The notes: generated by a model not told the origin, from the letters alone. A DNA stretch of 64,000 nucleotides from Hydrogenophaga sp. (GCA_018993155.1 JAGKSX010000062.1:1-64000), one strand, 5' to 3'. Positions 34,672 through 43,799 are shown, counted from the first letter of the stretch. Program-made: numbers and translations.

Positions 34672-35460
34672 TCACTCCTTGTAGGAAGGGTCGGTTCGGT
34701 CGAGCAGGCGCAGCAAGGCGTGCCAATCACGTCCCTGGATGTAGGACGGCGAGCCATCGAATTGCGCGATGGCGTGTCGGCACACCTCTTCAGCGGGGTA
34801 GATGAGTTTCTGGGTGCCCGAGGTGGCGGCGATCTGGATCTGGCAGGCCCGCTCCAGATAGAACATCAGCTCGAAGGCCTCCGGCACGGTGCGACCCATG
34901 GTGAGCAGCCCGTGGTTGCGCAGGATCAGGACGTTTCTGTTGCCCACGTCGGCAATCAGCCGCTGCTGCTCGTCGTTGTTCAGCGCGATGCCTTCGAAGT
35001 CGTGATAACAGAGCTGCCCGTACACGCGCATGGCGTGTTGCGAGATGGGCAGCAGGCCATCCTGCTGCGCCGCCACCGCCACGCCGGCTGCGGTGTGCGT
35101 GTGCAGGACGCAACCCACATCCGGGCGCGCGCTGTGGATCGCGCCGTGAATGACGAAGGCCGCCGGGTTCACGTCCAGCTGCACGTCCTCGGCCAGGTTG
35201 CCGTGCACATCCACCTTGACCAGGTTGGAAGCGGACACCTCTTCGTAGAGCAGGCCGAAGGGGTTGATGAGGTAGTGCTCGTGCGACCCCGGCACCCGCG
35301 AGGAGATGTGGTTGTAGATCCAGTCGGTCATGCGGAAATGGGCGATGAGCCGGTAGCAGGCGGCCAGTTCCACCCGGGCCGCCCATTCCTCGGGCGACAC
35401 CTGTTCGCGCAGTTGTTTCCGTTCCTTCAGCAGGACGGCGAGTTCGTCGTTGTTCAGCAT
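34672..35460 (-). CDS. Class II aldolase/adducin family protein
   Basis: Metal-dependent aldolase-fold enzyme of 262 residues. The zinc ligands are visible in VLHTHTAAGVAVAA (HxH) and the later His in LRNHGLLTMGRTVPEAFELM; the substrate phosphate-like loop appears as NHISSRVPGSHEHYLINPFG. The close spacing to the left-facing Bug receptor gene (62 bases upstream) suggests cotranscription and joint uptake and breakdown of an organic acid. Exact substrate is unknown; fuculose-phosphate aldolase activity should not be assumed. Confidence 0.88.
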   Translation of the reverse strand: MLNNDELAVLLKERKQLREQVSPEEWAARVELAACYRLIAHFRMTDWIYNHISSRVPGSHEHYLINPFGLLYEEVSASNLVKVDVHGNLAEDVQLDVNPAAFVIHGAIHSARPDVGCVLHTHTAAGVAVAAQQDGLLPISQHAMRVYGQLCYHDFEGIALNNDEQQRLIADVGNRNVLILRNHGLLTMGRTVPEAFELMFYLERACQIQIAATSGTQKLIYPAEEVCRHAIAQFDGSPSYIQGRDWHALLRLLDRTDPSYKE

Positions 35461-35522
35461 GTCAATCTTTCATCGTGGGAGCGCGCGGTGCGCAGGAGAG
35501 CCGCACTTCGCGGGTCCTGGTG

Positions 35523-36491
35523 TCACTCGGCGGAGATGCCCTTTTGCTGAATCAGCTTGGGCCAGTAGTCCGCATCCTGTTTCCATTGCAGTGCCATGGC
35601 GGCGGTGTCGGCGGGCGTGGGCAGCAAGCCGAGTTCCAGCAGGCGGCTGTTGACCGATGGGTGGGCCACCGCCTTCTGCAGTTCCGCGCTGAGTTTGGCG
35701 ATCACGTCCTTGGGCGTGGCGGCGGGCACGACGATGCCTTGCCAGGGCAGCATTTCAATGTCGGCATAGCCCAGTTCGATGAGTGACGGCACATTGGGCA
35801 GCGAGGCGAGGCGGGCCTTGCCGAAGGTGGCGAGGGGCTTGATCTTGCCGGCCTTGATCATGGGCATGGCCGCGACGGTGTCCACCACCATCAGCGGGAT
35901 CTGGCCGCCCAGCAGGTCCTGAAGGGCGGGAGCGGCGCCGCGATAGGGCGTATGGACCACGTCGAGCTTGTTGCGGTCCTTGAGCATTTCCATGGCGAGG
36001 TGGTGAGGCCCACCCACGCCGGGCGATCCGTAGCTGAGCTTGCCGGGGTTGCGCTTGATCTCTTCGATGAGCTGGCGCGCATCGGTAAGGCTGGAAGTGG
36101 CGTTGACGGCCAGCAGCAGCGGGAAGCGCCCCAGCAGGGCCACGGGAGCAAAGTCCCTGGACGGCTGGTAGCTGAGCTTTTTGAACAAGGCCGTGTTGTA
36201 GACCAGGGTGCCGCCATCGACGCTCATCATGGTGTAGCCGTCGCCAGCGGCCTTCGCGGTGGCATCGGCGGCAATGACCGTGGCACCGCCCGGGCGGTTT
36301 TCGATCAGCACCGGCTGCTCCATCTGGATCGCCAGCTGCGCGCCGACCATGCGGGCCAATGCATCGGTTCCGCCGCCCGCCGCATAGCCCACCACCCATT
36401 TGATGGGCTTGGTGGGGTAGGGGTCCGCGGCCAGGGCGGTGATCGCCAACGACGCGACGAGGGCCGCGCCGAGCTGTCTGAAGAGGGGCAT
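35523..36491 (-). CDS. Bug-type (TTT family) periplasmic solute receptor
   Basis: Periplasmic binding protein of 322 residues with a signal peptide (MPLFRQLGAALVASLAITAL, cleavage after ALAA). The mature start DPYPTKPIKWVVGYAAGGGT and the later ENRPGGATVIAADATAKAAG are diagnostic of the Bordetella uptake gene (Bug/TctC) family. Such receptors bind carboxylates or aromatic acids; many are orphans without membrane partners, as here. Divergent from the LysR gene with a T-N11-A box between them, so it is probably induced by its own substrate. Confidence 0.95.
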   Translation of the reverse strand: MPLFRQLGAALVASLAITALAADPYPTKPIKWVVGYAAGGGTDALARMVGAQLAIQMEQPVLIENRPGGATVIAADATAKAAGDGYTMMSVDGGTLVYNTALFKKLSYQPSRDFAPVALLGRFPLLLAVNATSSLTDARQLIEEIKRNPGKLSYGSPGVGGPHHLAMEMLKDRNKLDVVHTPYRGAAPALQDLLGGQIPLMVVDTVAAMPMIKAGKIKPLATFGKARLASLPNVPSLIELGYADIEMLPWQGIVVPAATPKDVIAKLSAELQKAVAHPSVNSRLLELGLLPTPADTAAMALQWKQDADYWPKLIQQKGISAE

Positions 36492-36574
36492 GTGTGTCTC
36501 CTGGTGGGCAGTGTTGTGGTGTGCCGCAGTCTAGGGACGCCCCTTCGCGCCAGACATGCCATGTGGGCCCTGTG

Positions 36575-36593
36575 GCATACCGAATCGGAATGC
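36575..36593. promoter_or_regulatory. LysR box (T-N11-A)
   Basis: GCAT (36575-36578), eleven bases, then ATGC (36590-36593); the inner bases include CCGA-a-TCGG. This is a textbook T-N11-A LysR site placed in the 155-base divergent gap between the Bug receptor and LysR genes, 54 bases before the regulator start. Confidence 0.65.
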
Positions 36594-36646
36594 TCCAAAA
36601 CCGGCGCAGACTAAGATCCCTATCCCCTTCCTCCAAGGCTGCGGCC

Positions 36647-37567
36647 ATGCCTTCCATGCTGTTGAATCTGCGCGAGCTTCATGCGTTTCAGGCAGTGATC
36701 GATGCGGGCTCCCTGAGCAAGGCGGCGGAGAGCCTGCACATCACGCAGCCGGCGCTCAGCCGGATCATCCGGCGGCTCGAAGAGCAACTCGGCGTGGCCT
36801 TGTTCGAGCGGCACCAGTACGGCGTGGCGCTGACGGACTTTGGCCGGCGGCTGGAGCCTCATGCGAGGCTGATGCTGTCCGAGTCTTCCCGGGCCGTGCA
36901 GGAAGTCGATGCCCTGCGCGGTCAGCCCGGGGGCGTCGTGCGCTTTGGCGCGGTGGTCAGCGCGCTCGCGAGCTTCGTGCCGGGCGTGGTGGAGCGCTTG
37001 CTGGCCCGGATGCCGGGCCTGCAGGTGGTCCTGGTCGAAGGGCTCTCGGAAGATCTGCTGCAGCAGCTCGCCCGTGGCGAGATCGACCTGGCCTTGGCGT
37101 TTGCCGTGTCCACCTCCGATGACATCACCACCGTTTCGCAGAGCGAATGGCAGGAGGGTTGCCACGTGGTCACGGGGGCGACCCACCGTTTGTGCGGGCG
37201 CCAGGATCTGCGCTTGCAGGATTTGCTGGGCGAGGCCTGGGCCCTGGCCCCACGGGGAACCCAGCCGCGTGACGAGTTGAAGCAGATGTACCTGGACCAC
37301 CACCTGCCGCCGCCGCAGGCCACCGTGGAGTCCCGGTCCATGGCGGCGTTGCGCCAGTTGGTGGCCGGGGGCTCGTTCCTGGGCTGGATGCCACGCCAGC
37401 TCGTGACCTCGTTGTCAGGGCCGGGAGAGGGCGCGATCCGCATCCTGCATCTGCAGGACGTTCGCTCCGTGCGCCGGTTCGCGCTCTATCGGCGTCGCGA
37501 GGGCACGCTGTCGCCGGCCACGTTGGCGCTTCGCGACGAACTGCTGGCGTACATCCGCACGCTGTAG
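36647..37567 (+). CDS. LysR family regulator of the Bug/aldolase genes
   Basis: Regulator of 306 residues. HTH at about 7-65: LRELHAFQAVIDAGSLSKAA and ESLHITQPALSRIIRRLEEQ, followed by an effector domain from about 95. Resembles the CbnR/CynR/NAC-like subgroup by the start and by the FGAVVSALASFVPG segment. ATG at 36647 or 36656. Likely activates the divergent receptor and aldolase genes through the box at 36575-36593. Confidence 0.92.
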   Translation: MPSMLLNLRELHAFQAVIDAGSLSKAAESLHITQPALSRIIRRLEEQLGVALFERHQYGVALTDFGRRLEPHARLMLSESSRAVQEVDALRGQPGGVVRFGAVVSALASFVPGVVERLLARMPGLQVVLVEGLSEDLLQQLARGEIDLALAFAVSTSDDITTVSQSEWQEGCHVVTGATHRLCGRQDLRLQDLLGEAWALAPRGTQPRDELKQMYLDHHLPPPQATVESRSMAALRQLVAGGSFLGWMPRQLVTSLSGPGEGAIRILHLQDVRSVRRFALYRRREGTLSPATLALRDELLAYIRTL

Positions 37568-37665
37568 GCGCCGGCGCGCGCTGTTAAGCCAAAATGGCCG
37601 GCGAACGGCAAAGCCTGAGCCTCAACCACCGGCGTTGAGCCCCATGGTCGCCGAGGGAGAACACA

Positions 37666-39657
37666 GTGGCCATCCGCGTCAATGCGCCTTATCAGGCGGT
37701 CTACATCCATGAACCGCTGGGGCATGAGGTTCCGGCACTCAACACGCCATGGTCGGTCGCCGGCCTGTTCCGGTTCGAGGCCGACGTCAACTTCAACACC
37801 CTGATCGTCGCGCTGTACGGCACCACGAACGCGGCTTCGTGGGTCGGGCTTTACATGAATTCCGACGGCATCACCTGCCAGCTCGAAGGCTACAACGGCG
37901 GGTCGCCCACGGTCAGCGCCAGCTACACGCTGCAGGTGGGCCAGGCATACCGCCTGGCGATCGACTACGACGGCGCGGGCACCGTGCGCATGTTGCTCGA
38001 TGGCGCGGTGGTGCTCTCCATGGCGTTCGTGCCCAACGCGGGCACGGCGGGCGAGCGCTCGCTGCAATGGGGCGGCTATGGCGAGCTGGCGGGCTATACG
38101 GACTGCACGATCGCGCGCTGGCGCATGTGGACGGCCGTGCTGACCGAGGCGGAGCACCGCCGCGAGTACCGCTCGACGGTGCCGTTTCGCACGCGCAACC
38201 TGATCCACAACTGGCCGATGGATGCCGGCAGCGTGCGGTTCGACGACACGATGCCTGGCGAGCCCCCGCTGGCCGACAACCCCGCCGAGCCGTGCGGCGA
38301 TGGCAGCGATTTCACCTACCTGCCCAGCATTCTCGGTGTGCCCCAGGTCGTGGACCTGGGCACCTCGGCCACGCCCGGCGCGCGCACCGTCAATGTGCCG
38401 CAGTGGGCGGAATTCGTCGCCGTGCACATCGTCGGCAGCGATGACACGGCTGTGCCTTATACCGATCTCGCCTCCATCGCTTCGGATTTCGCGGCGGCTT
38501 TCAGCCAGACGGGCAACGGCGCCATTGCCACAGCGGCGGGTGGCTGGGTGTGCACGGCGCCGGTGGCGAACTGGGCCGCCGGCCGCAGCGTCACCATCGC
38601 GTTCACGCAGGCGAATTCGCTGGCGGGCGCACATGCCTTCGTCTGCTTCCTCCAGGACACCACGGGTGTCACCGCGCGGGGTTATGGCCAGGCAACGGGC
38701 GATGGCACCACGCCTGGCGTGGCCAGCGCGTCCGGGGTGTCGGGCGGCCTGGCCGTTGCGCTGGACACGCGGCTGAACGCGACGTCCGGTGCCTTTCCCG
38801 GCAACGAGTCGGGCTGGGATTCGGTGCTCACCGGCGAATCCACCGGGACCTTCGGCTACTGGGCGAGCTCCCGCCTTCGGTCCAAGCCCATCACGGCCAC
38901 GGGCACCGAGACCGCCACGACGCAGAACACGTACGCCGGGCCGATCACCCTGGCGACCTGGGCCCCGGCGAGCCTCGCCACGGTCGCGCCAACGGTCGCT
39001 TTCCCGGTGGCGGCGGACGTGACCGCCAGCGGCAGCAACAGCGCGAGCAGCAGCTGGGCGGTCAGCCATCCGGCCGCCACGGCTGGCGACATGCTGACCT
39101 TCCATCTGGCCTGGGACGACAGCACGGACACCACGTCGGTGAGCACGCCCACCGGCCCGAACGGTGAAGTGGCCACGTCCATCGCAGGCCCGATCGCATC
39201 GAGTGGCACGGAGGTGCGGGCGCAGGCCTGGCGGTACATCGCCACGGGCGCCTGGAGTGCCGGCACGCGCACGTTCACACCGAGTGCCAGCGAGCAGTGG
39301 ACCGCCGCCGTCCTCAAGGTGCGCGCGGGCGAGTTCGACGCCTCGACACCGGTCGGCGCCACCGCCACGCGCGCCAGCGCGGGAGGCGCTGAAACCACGG
39401 TGCTGTCGCCCGCCTTCAGCGCGGGCTCGACCGACGGGGGCGGGCGACTGGTGTGCTGGGGTGCTGTGGACGATGACCCGGTGATCGCGAACGCCAGCGC
39501 CTGGTCCACCTTGAACAGTGTGGATCGCGGCGCGGTCTGCGGCACGCTCGCGGCGCGCAACCTGGAGGCCACCGACAGCGAAGCCTTCACGGCCGGCGGT
39601 TGGCGCATTGCCGGCGACAGCGGGGCCACCCTGGCCTATGTGATTCGCAAGCCCTAG
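37666..39657 (+). CDS. Orphan 663-residue LamG/concanavalin-like beta-rich protein
   Basis: Not recognised as a known gene. Residues about 20-190 look like a LamG/concanavalin A-type lectin domain (PWSVAGLFRFEADVNFN, GLYMNSDGITCQLEGYNGG, IARWRMWTAVLTEAEHRREY). The rest falls into two Thr/Ser/Ala-rich beta modules (about 225-435 and 440-663), the second with the pattern SHPAATAGDMLTFHLAW, seen in phage and exported structural proteins. No signal peptide or anchor is present. Start is GTG at 37666 with GAGGGAGA upstream. Its lone position between LysR and ABC-receptor genes suggests an acquired phage-type appendage or adhesin gene; this is inference. Confidence 0.6.
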   Translation: MAIRVNAPYQAVYIHEPLGHEVPALNTPWSVAGLFRFEADVNFNTLIVALYGTTNAASWVGLYMNSDGITCQLEGYNGGSPTVSASYTLQVGQAYRLAIDYDGAGTVRMLLDGAVVLSMAFVPNAGTAGERSLQWGGYGELAGYTDCTIARWRMWTAVLTEAEHRREYRSTVPFRTRNLIHNWPMDAGSVRFDDTMPGEPPLADNPAEPCGDGSDFTYLPSILGVPQVVDLGTSATPGARTVNVPQWAEFVAVHIVGSDDTAVPYTDLASIASDFAAAFSQTGNGAIATAAGGWVCTAPVANWAAGRSVTIAFTQANSLAGAHAFVCFLQDTTGVTARGYGQATGDGTTPGVASASGVSGGLAVALDTRLNATSGAFPGNESGWDSVLTGESTGTFGYWASSRLRSKPITATGTETATTQNTYAGPITLATWAPASLATVAPTVAFPVAADVTASGSNSASSSWAVSHPAATAGDMLTFHLAWDDSTDTTSVSTPTGPNGEVATSIAGPIASSGTEVRAQAWRYIATGAWSAGTRTFTPSASEQWTAAVLKVRAGEFDASTPVGATATRASAGGAETTVLSPAFSAGSTDGGGRLVCWGAVDDDPVIANASAWSTLNSVDRGAVCGTLAARNLEATDSEAFTAGGWRIAGDSGATLAYVIRKP

Positions 39658-39721
39658 GGCTCGGGGGCCGGGCGCCCGCCATGCCAGGCCGCGCCTGGCG
39701 GGCTGCACCGGCTGACCGGGC

Positions 39722-40732
39722 CTAGCGGCCGCTGGGCACGAACTGGTTGGTGTAGAGCTCTTTCACCGGGGTCTCGCGCGGCACCACGCCATTGGTGACG
39801 TAGAACTTCTGCAGCTCGGCCAGGCGGGCCTCGTCCATCGTGCCGGGCACCTTCTGAGCGGCGTAGACGTACTGGTTGAACAGCTCGAAGGCCTTCTGGA
39901 TGCTGGCTTCCTTGCCCTTGTGCACCGGCACGTGCGCCACGTAAGCGGTGGTGGCGGCCTTGGGGTCGGCCATGATGTCCTTCATGCCCTTGAGCGTGGC
40001 GCGCACCAGCTTCTGGATCAGCTGCGGGTTCTTGGCGATGGTCTCGTCGGAGGCGAGGATGGCCTGGGCCATGCTCTTGAAGTAGATGTCGGCCGGCAGG
40101 ATGTCGACCTGCGCACCGGCCTCCATCGCGCTCACCGTCCAGTCGGGCACCGTGGCCATGGCGGACGCGCGTTTCGCCGCGAACTGCTGCCACACACCGC
40201 CCGGGCCGGCGGCCTGGATGTTGACGTCGTTCTTGGTCAGGCTGACCTTGCTGAGCATGCCCACCAGGGCGTAGTAGGTGGTGTCGGTGTAGGCCAGGAC
40301 GGTGACGGTCTTGCCCTTGAGTTCGCGCGGGCTCTCGATCTTCTCGTCCTTGTGGCTCACGAGCTGGGTGAGCGAACCGGCGCCGAGCACGGCCACGGCC
40401 TTGACGGGGATGCCCTGGGCGCGGGCGATGATGGGGGTGTCGCCGATGGCGCCGCCGATGACGGCGTTGCCGGCACCGATCTGCTTGGCCACGTCCACGC
40501 CGCCGCGCGCGGTGACGAAGTTGACCTTGAGGCCTTCCTGCTCGTAGTAGCCCTTGGCCTGGGCCAGCATCCAGGGGCCGAAGGCGGGCAGCGTGGCCGG
40601 CGCGGGCAGCAGGTAGGTGACTTCTTGCGCTTGCGCGTGGGCCAGCAGCGGGAACGCGGTGCCGCTGGCCATGAGCAGTGCCAGCAGGCGGCGGCGGCTC
40701 GTGCGGGCCAGAGGGCGGAACACTTGGGGCAT
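39722..40732 (-). CDS. ABC-type nitrate/sulfonate/taurine-like substrate-binding protein (NMT1/SsuA family)
   Basis: Periplasmic receptor of 336 residues with a twin-arginine-like signal (TSRRRLLALLMASGTAFPLL, cleavage after AHAQA). The NMT1 fold is indicated by AKGYYEQEGLKVNFVTARGG and IGAGNAVIGGAIGDTPIIAR. The ATPase and permease partners are not encoded nearby, so it is an orphan receptor or uses a remote transporter. It begins eleven bases after the flavin monooxygenase gene, so the two are cotranscribed and probably act on the same compound. Confidence 0.9.
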   Translation of the reverse strand: MPQVFRPLARTSRRRLLALLMASGTAFPLLAHAQAQEVTYLLPAPATLPAFGPWMLAQAKGYYEQEGLKVNFVTARGGVDVAKQIGAGNAVIGGAIGDTPIIARAQGIPVKAVAVLGAGSLTQLVSHKDEKIESPRELKGKTVTVLAYTDTTYYALVGMLSKVSLTKNDVNIQAAGPGGVWQQFAAKRASAMATVPDWTVSAMEAGAQVDILPADIYFKSMAQAILASDETIAKNPQLIQKLVRATLKGMKDIMADPKAATTAYVAHVPVHKGKEASIQKAFELFNQYVYAAQKVPGTMDEARLAELQKFYVTNGVVPRETPVKELYTNQFVPSGR

Positions 40733-40743
40733 GGGAAGTCCTT

Positions 40744-41895
40744 TCAATGGCTGAGGGTGTGAAGCTGGCGGTAGAAGTCGTCCACGTGGGCCTGGGCGCT
40801 GGCGGGCAGCGCCTGCAGAGCCTGGGCATGGCGCGCCGGGTCCTGCTCGGCGCCGGCGCGGCCCACGCGGTGCGAAGCCTCCTGCACGAAGCGGCACACG
40901 GGCGCGCGGCGCTCGCCGAAGCGGGCCAGGGCCGCCGGCACCGGCGCGCCGCCTTCGAGCAGGCGGGCGAGCACCACGGCGTCCTGCACCGCGAGGGCGC
41001 CGCCTTGTCCCATGAAGGGGGTCGATGCGTGGGCGGCGTCGCCGATCAGCACCACGCGGCCCTGGTGCCAGGGCAGGGGCATCACCACCTCTTCCACCGC
41101 GGTGTAGAGCACCTCGGTGTCGGGCGAGATCTCGTCGAGGAAGGGGCGCACCGGCCCGCCGAATTCGGTGAAGCTCGCGCGCATGGTCTCGGGCCAGTGG
41201 GCGGGCTCGAACCAGGTGTCCTTCGGCTGCGCCACGGTGCCGAAGATGTAGAGGCGCTCCGGCGAAATCGGCATGATGCCCAGCCGCTTGCCCAGGCCCA
41301 TCATCATGATCTTGTCCACCAGCGCGGGCGGGCGCCGGTGCACGCTGCGCCAGACGCCGAAGCCCGAGTAGGTGGGCTGCACCTCGGGCCAGAGCAGGGC
41401 GCGCAGGCCCGAGCGGATGCCGTCGGCGCCCACCACGAGGTCGAAGGACGCCTCACCGCCATCGGAGAAGCGCACGTGCGCGCCGCCCTCGTCCTGCCGC
41501 AGGGACAACACCGTGGTGCCCAGGCGCACCGGCACCCCCAGCGCGTCGAGCCGGCCGGACAGCACGCGGTGCATCTCGGCCCGCTTGATGCCCAGGATGG
41601 CGGGCGCGGGCGGTGAGCCCAGGCTGGGGTAGACCACGTCCACCAGGTGCCGCCCGTCCTGGTCCAGGTAGACGTTGCGGCCGGAGGCGATGGGAAAACC
41701 CGCCTCGACCAGATCCTGCATCGCGCCGATCTGGCGGAAGTGGTCCAGGCCGTTGCTGTAGACGAAGATGCCCGAACTCTGGAAGCGCCATTGCGGCTGC
41801 TTTTCAACCACCTCGACCTGCCAGCCGCGCTGCGCGAGCGCCAGGGCGGCGGAACAGCCGGCAATGCCGGCACCAACGATCAGAACTTTTTTCAT
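40744..41895 (-). CDS. FAD-dependent monooxygenase (aromatic hydroxylase type)
   Basis: Class A flavoprotein hydroxylase of 383 residues. FAD-binding elements: the N-terminal GxGxxG in VLIVGAGIAGCSAALALAQR, the DG motif in VVGADGIRSGLR and the GD motif in GRVVLIGDAAHASTPFMGQG. These enzymes insert oxygen into aromatic or heteroaromatic rings with NAD(P)H. Substrate cannot be read from sequence. It sits between an AraC regulator upstream and an ABC receptor downstream, all left-facing, suggesting a small catabolic unit. Confidence 0.92.
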   Translation of the reverse strand: MKKVLIVGAGIAGCSAALALAQRGWQVEVVEKQPQWRFQSSGIFVYSNGLDHFRQIGAMQDLVEAGFPIASGRNVYLDQDGRHLVDVVYPSLGSPPAPAILGIKRAEMHRVLSGRLDALGVPVRLGTTVLSLRQDEGGAHVRFSDGGEASFDLVVGADGIRSGLRALLWPEVQPTYSGFGVWRSVHRRPPALVDKIMMMGLGKRLGIMPISPERLYIFGTVAQPKDTWFEPAHWPETMRASFTEFGGPVRPFLDEISPDTEVLYTAVEEVVMPLPWHQGRVVLIGDAAHASTPFMGQGGALAVQDAVVLARLLEGGAPVPAALARFGERRAPVCRFVQEASHRVGRAGAEQDPARHAQALQALPASAQAHVDDFYRQLHTLSH

Positions 41896-41953
41896 GGGGG
41901 AACCAGAAGACCAACGCGGACGCGGTCGATTCTTGGTCAGGCCCCGCCTGTGT

Positions 41954-42931
41954 TCAACCTTCGGGGCGCCGGATCTGGGCACCGATCGTCCGCGACTTGA
42001 TGCACTGGCTGGGCGTCTGCCCGGCCCAGCGCTCGAACGCGCGGGAAAACGCCTTCTCCGAGCCGTAACCCACGCCCTGCGCGACGCGCCAGACGTCGTC
42101 CGCCCCTTTGAGGAACTGCTGGCGCGCGATGCCCATGCGCACCGAGGTGAGGTAGCGCAGCGGGGTGGTGCCCATGAGTTCCACGAAGCGCTCGCTGAAC
42201 ACCGAGCGCGACTGGTGGCTCACGCGGGCCAGGCTCTCCACCGACCACGGCAGTTCCGGGTGGGCATGCATCTGCGCCAGGGCCTTGCCGATGGCCTTGT
42301 CGCGCACGCCGTTGAGCCAGCCCTGGGCGCCGGCGGGGCCATGGTGCAGGTGCTCGCGCAGCACGTGCACCAGCAGCAGGTCGGCCATGCGCGCGGTGGA
42401 CAGCTGCCAACCGGGGCGCTGCTCGATGGTCTCGTCCACCATGGCCTGGGTGGCCAGCGCCAGGGTGCGCGTGGTGGCGATCTCGGCCGCGCGCAGCACG
42501 ATCAGCGGAGGCAGCCAGGAGAGCAATGAGACGCCCTGGTGCTGCGGCATCCACAGGTGCAGCGAGAAGAGCTCGGTGGCCGCGCCGCCACCGCCGTGGG
42601 CGAAGGTGATGGGGTGGTCGCCGTGCGCGCCGCGCATGTGCCGCTGCAGCAGCGAGCGGAACGGCACGGTGTCCAGGCCGATCTCGGCGGCGGCGACGTG
42701 GGGGCCGCCCTGCGGCAGCATCACGATGTCGCCGGGCTGCACGTGCACCGCGTCCAGCCCGTCCATCTGGATCCAGTAGGGCTCGCCGGTGCACACGCGC
42801 ATCAGCAGGCCTTCCACGCCTTCGGAGCGCAGCGCCCACGGTGCCGTGAGCGAGAAGCGCGCCGTCACGGCGCGGTCCGTGCGCAGGGTGCCCAGGACCA
42901 GGCTGATCAGATCGCCGGAAGAGGTGCCCAT
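41954..42931 (-). CDS. AraC family regulator with N-terminal cupin
   Basis: Regulator of 325 residues: AraC-binding-like cupin_6 domain (about 5-190, including VQPGDIVMLPQGGPHVAA) and a C-terminal double HTH (about 210-320): SVESLARVSHQSRSVFSERF and DDVWRVAQGVGYGSEKAFSR. Start MGTSSGDLISLVL at 42931. Located 58 bases upstream of the monooxygenase gene, its probable target. Confidence 0.9.
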   Translation of the reverse strand: MGTSSGDLISLVLGTLRTDRAVTARFSLTAPWALRSEGVEGLLMRVCTGEPYWIQMDGLDAVHVQPGDIVMLPQGGPHVAAAEIGLDTVPFRSLLQRHMRGAHGDHPITFAHGGGGAATELFSLHLWMPQHQGVSLLSWLPPLIVLRAAEIATTRTLALATQAMVDETIEQRPGWQLSTARMADLLLVHVLREHLHHGPAGAQGWLNGVRDKAIGKALAQMHAHPELPWSVESLARVSHQSRSVFSERFVELMGTTPLRYLTSVRMGIARQQFLKGADDVWRVAQGVGYGSEKAFSRAFERWAGQTPSQCIKSRTIGAQIRRPEG

Positions 42932-42953
42932 GAAGGTCCGGGAGGCGGGGCCG

Positions 42954-43799
42954 TCAGGCCGACGGCGCCTCTTCCAGTTGCGCCCGCAACGTGGCCACCT
43001 GCTCGCGCAGCGCGGTGTTCTCCGCCTGCAGCGCCGCGACCTTCTGGCGCAGGGCCGTGAGTTCATCGGTGCCTGGGTCGGCCGCTTCGCCGGCCGCGTC
43101 CGCATCGGCCTCGGGCGGCTTGCGGCGGGCTTCGCGCACGCGCTTGGCCGCGAGCTTGAGCTCGTCCTTGCCGGCCAGGGCGGCGGCCTTCTGTTCTTCC
43201 GGCGGCAGGCTGGCCACGGCCGCGGCGGCGTTGAGCGACACGGCCCCGGCCTTGAGCGCGTCCACGAGTTCGGGCGCGGCCTGCTTCTGGATCTTCTCGA
43301 TCATCACCACCTGGCTGCTGCTCAGGCGCGCGGCCTTGGCGATGTCTTCGCGGCTGTGCAGCGGCCGGGGTTCGAGCGCGGCGACGGCCGGGTTTTGCGC
43401 GGCCACGGGCGCGGGGGCTTCCTCATCGGGCGGCAGGTCCTCCGGCGAGGGCGAGGTCGCCAGGATGCGCGTGCGCCGCTCGGCCAGGATCTCGCGCTTG
43501 CGCAAGGCCAGCACGCCACGCTGGAAGTCCGACACGCTGCGCCGGCCCAGGTGCTGGTCGATCATCCACAGGTGCACGTCCTCCAGGGTCTGGAAGCGCG
43601 GGTTCTGCACGGTCTGGAAGGGCAGGCCGTGTTTCTGGCAGATGCCGTAGCGGTTGTGGCCGTCCACCAGCACGTCGCCCCACAGCACCAGCGCATCGCG
43701 GCAGCCTTCGGCGAGGATGCTGCGCTCCAGCGCATCGTGCTCGTCGGGCGTGAGGGGGTCGATGTAGGCTTTGAGTTCCGGGTTGACGGTGAGGTGCAT
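42954..43799 (-). CDS. Orphan ParB-like protein with C-terminal coiled coil
   Basis: Protein of 281 residues. The N-terminal part (about 1-105) is ParB_N/sulfiredoxin-like (PLTPDEHDALERSILAEGCR, VDGHNRYGICQKHGLPF), with the DGHNRY motif of the ParB family. A KorB/Spo0J-type HTH-like region follows (SREDIAKAARLSSSQVVMIE), and the C-terminus is a leucine-heptad coiled coil (ALRQKVAALQAENTALREQV). Homologues are annotated as plasmid replication/partition-related. No parA or parS-like cluster is visible here, so it is not a complete partition system. Start ATG at 43799. Confidence 0.8.
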   Translation of the reverse strand: MHLTVNPELKAYIDPLTPDEHDALERSILAEGCRDALVLWGDVLVDGHNRYGICQKHGLPFQTVQNPRFQTLEDVHLWMIDQHLGRRSVSDFQRGVLALRKREILAERRTRILATSPSPEDLPPDEEAPAPVAAQNPAVAALEPRPLHSREDIAKAARLSSSQVVMIEKIQKQAAPELVDALKAGAVSLNAAAAVASLPPEEQKAAALAGKDELKLAAKRVREARRKPPEADADAAGEAADPGTDELTALRQKVAALQAENTALREQVATLRAQLEEAPSA

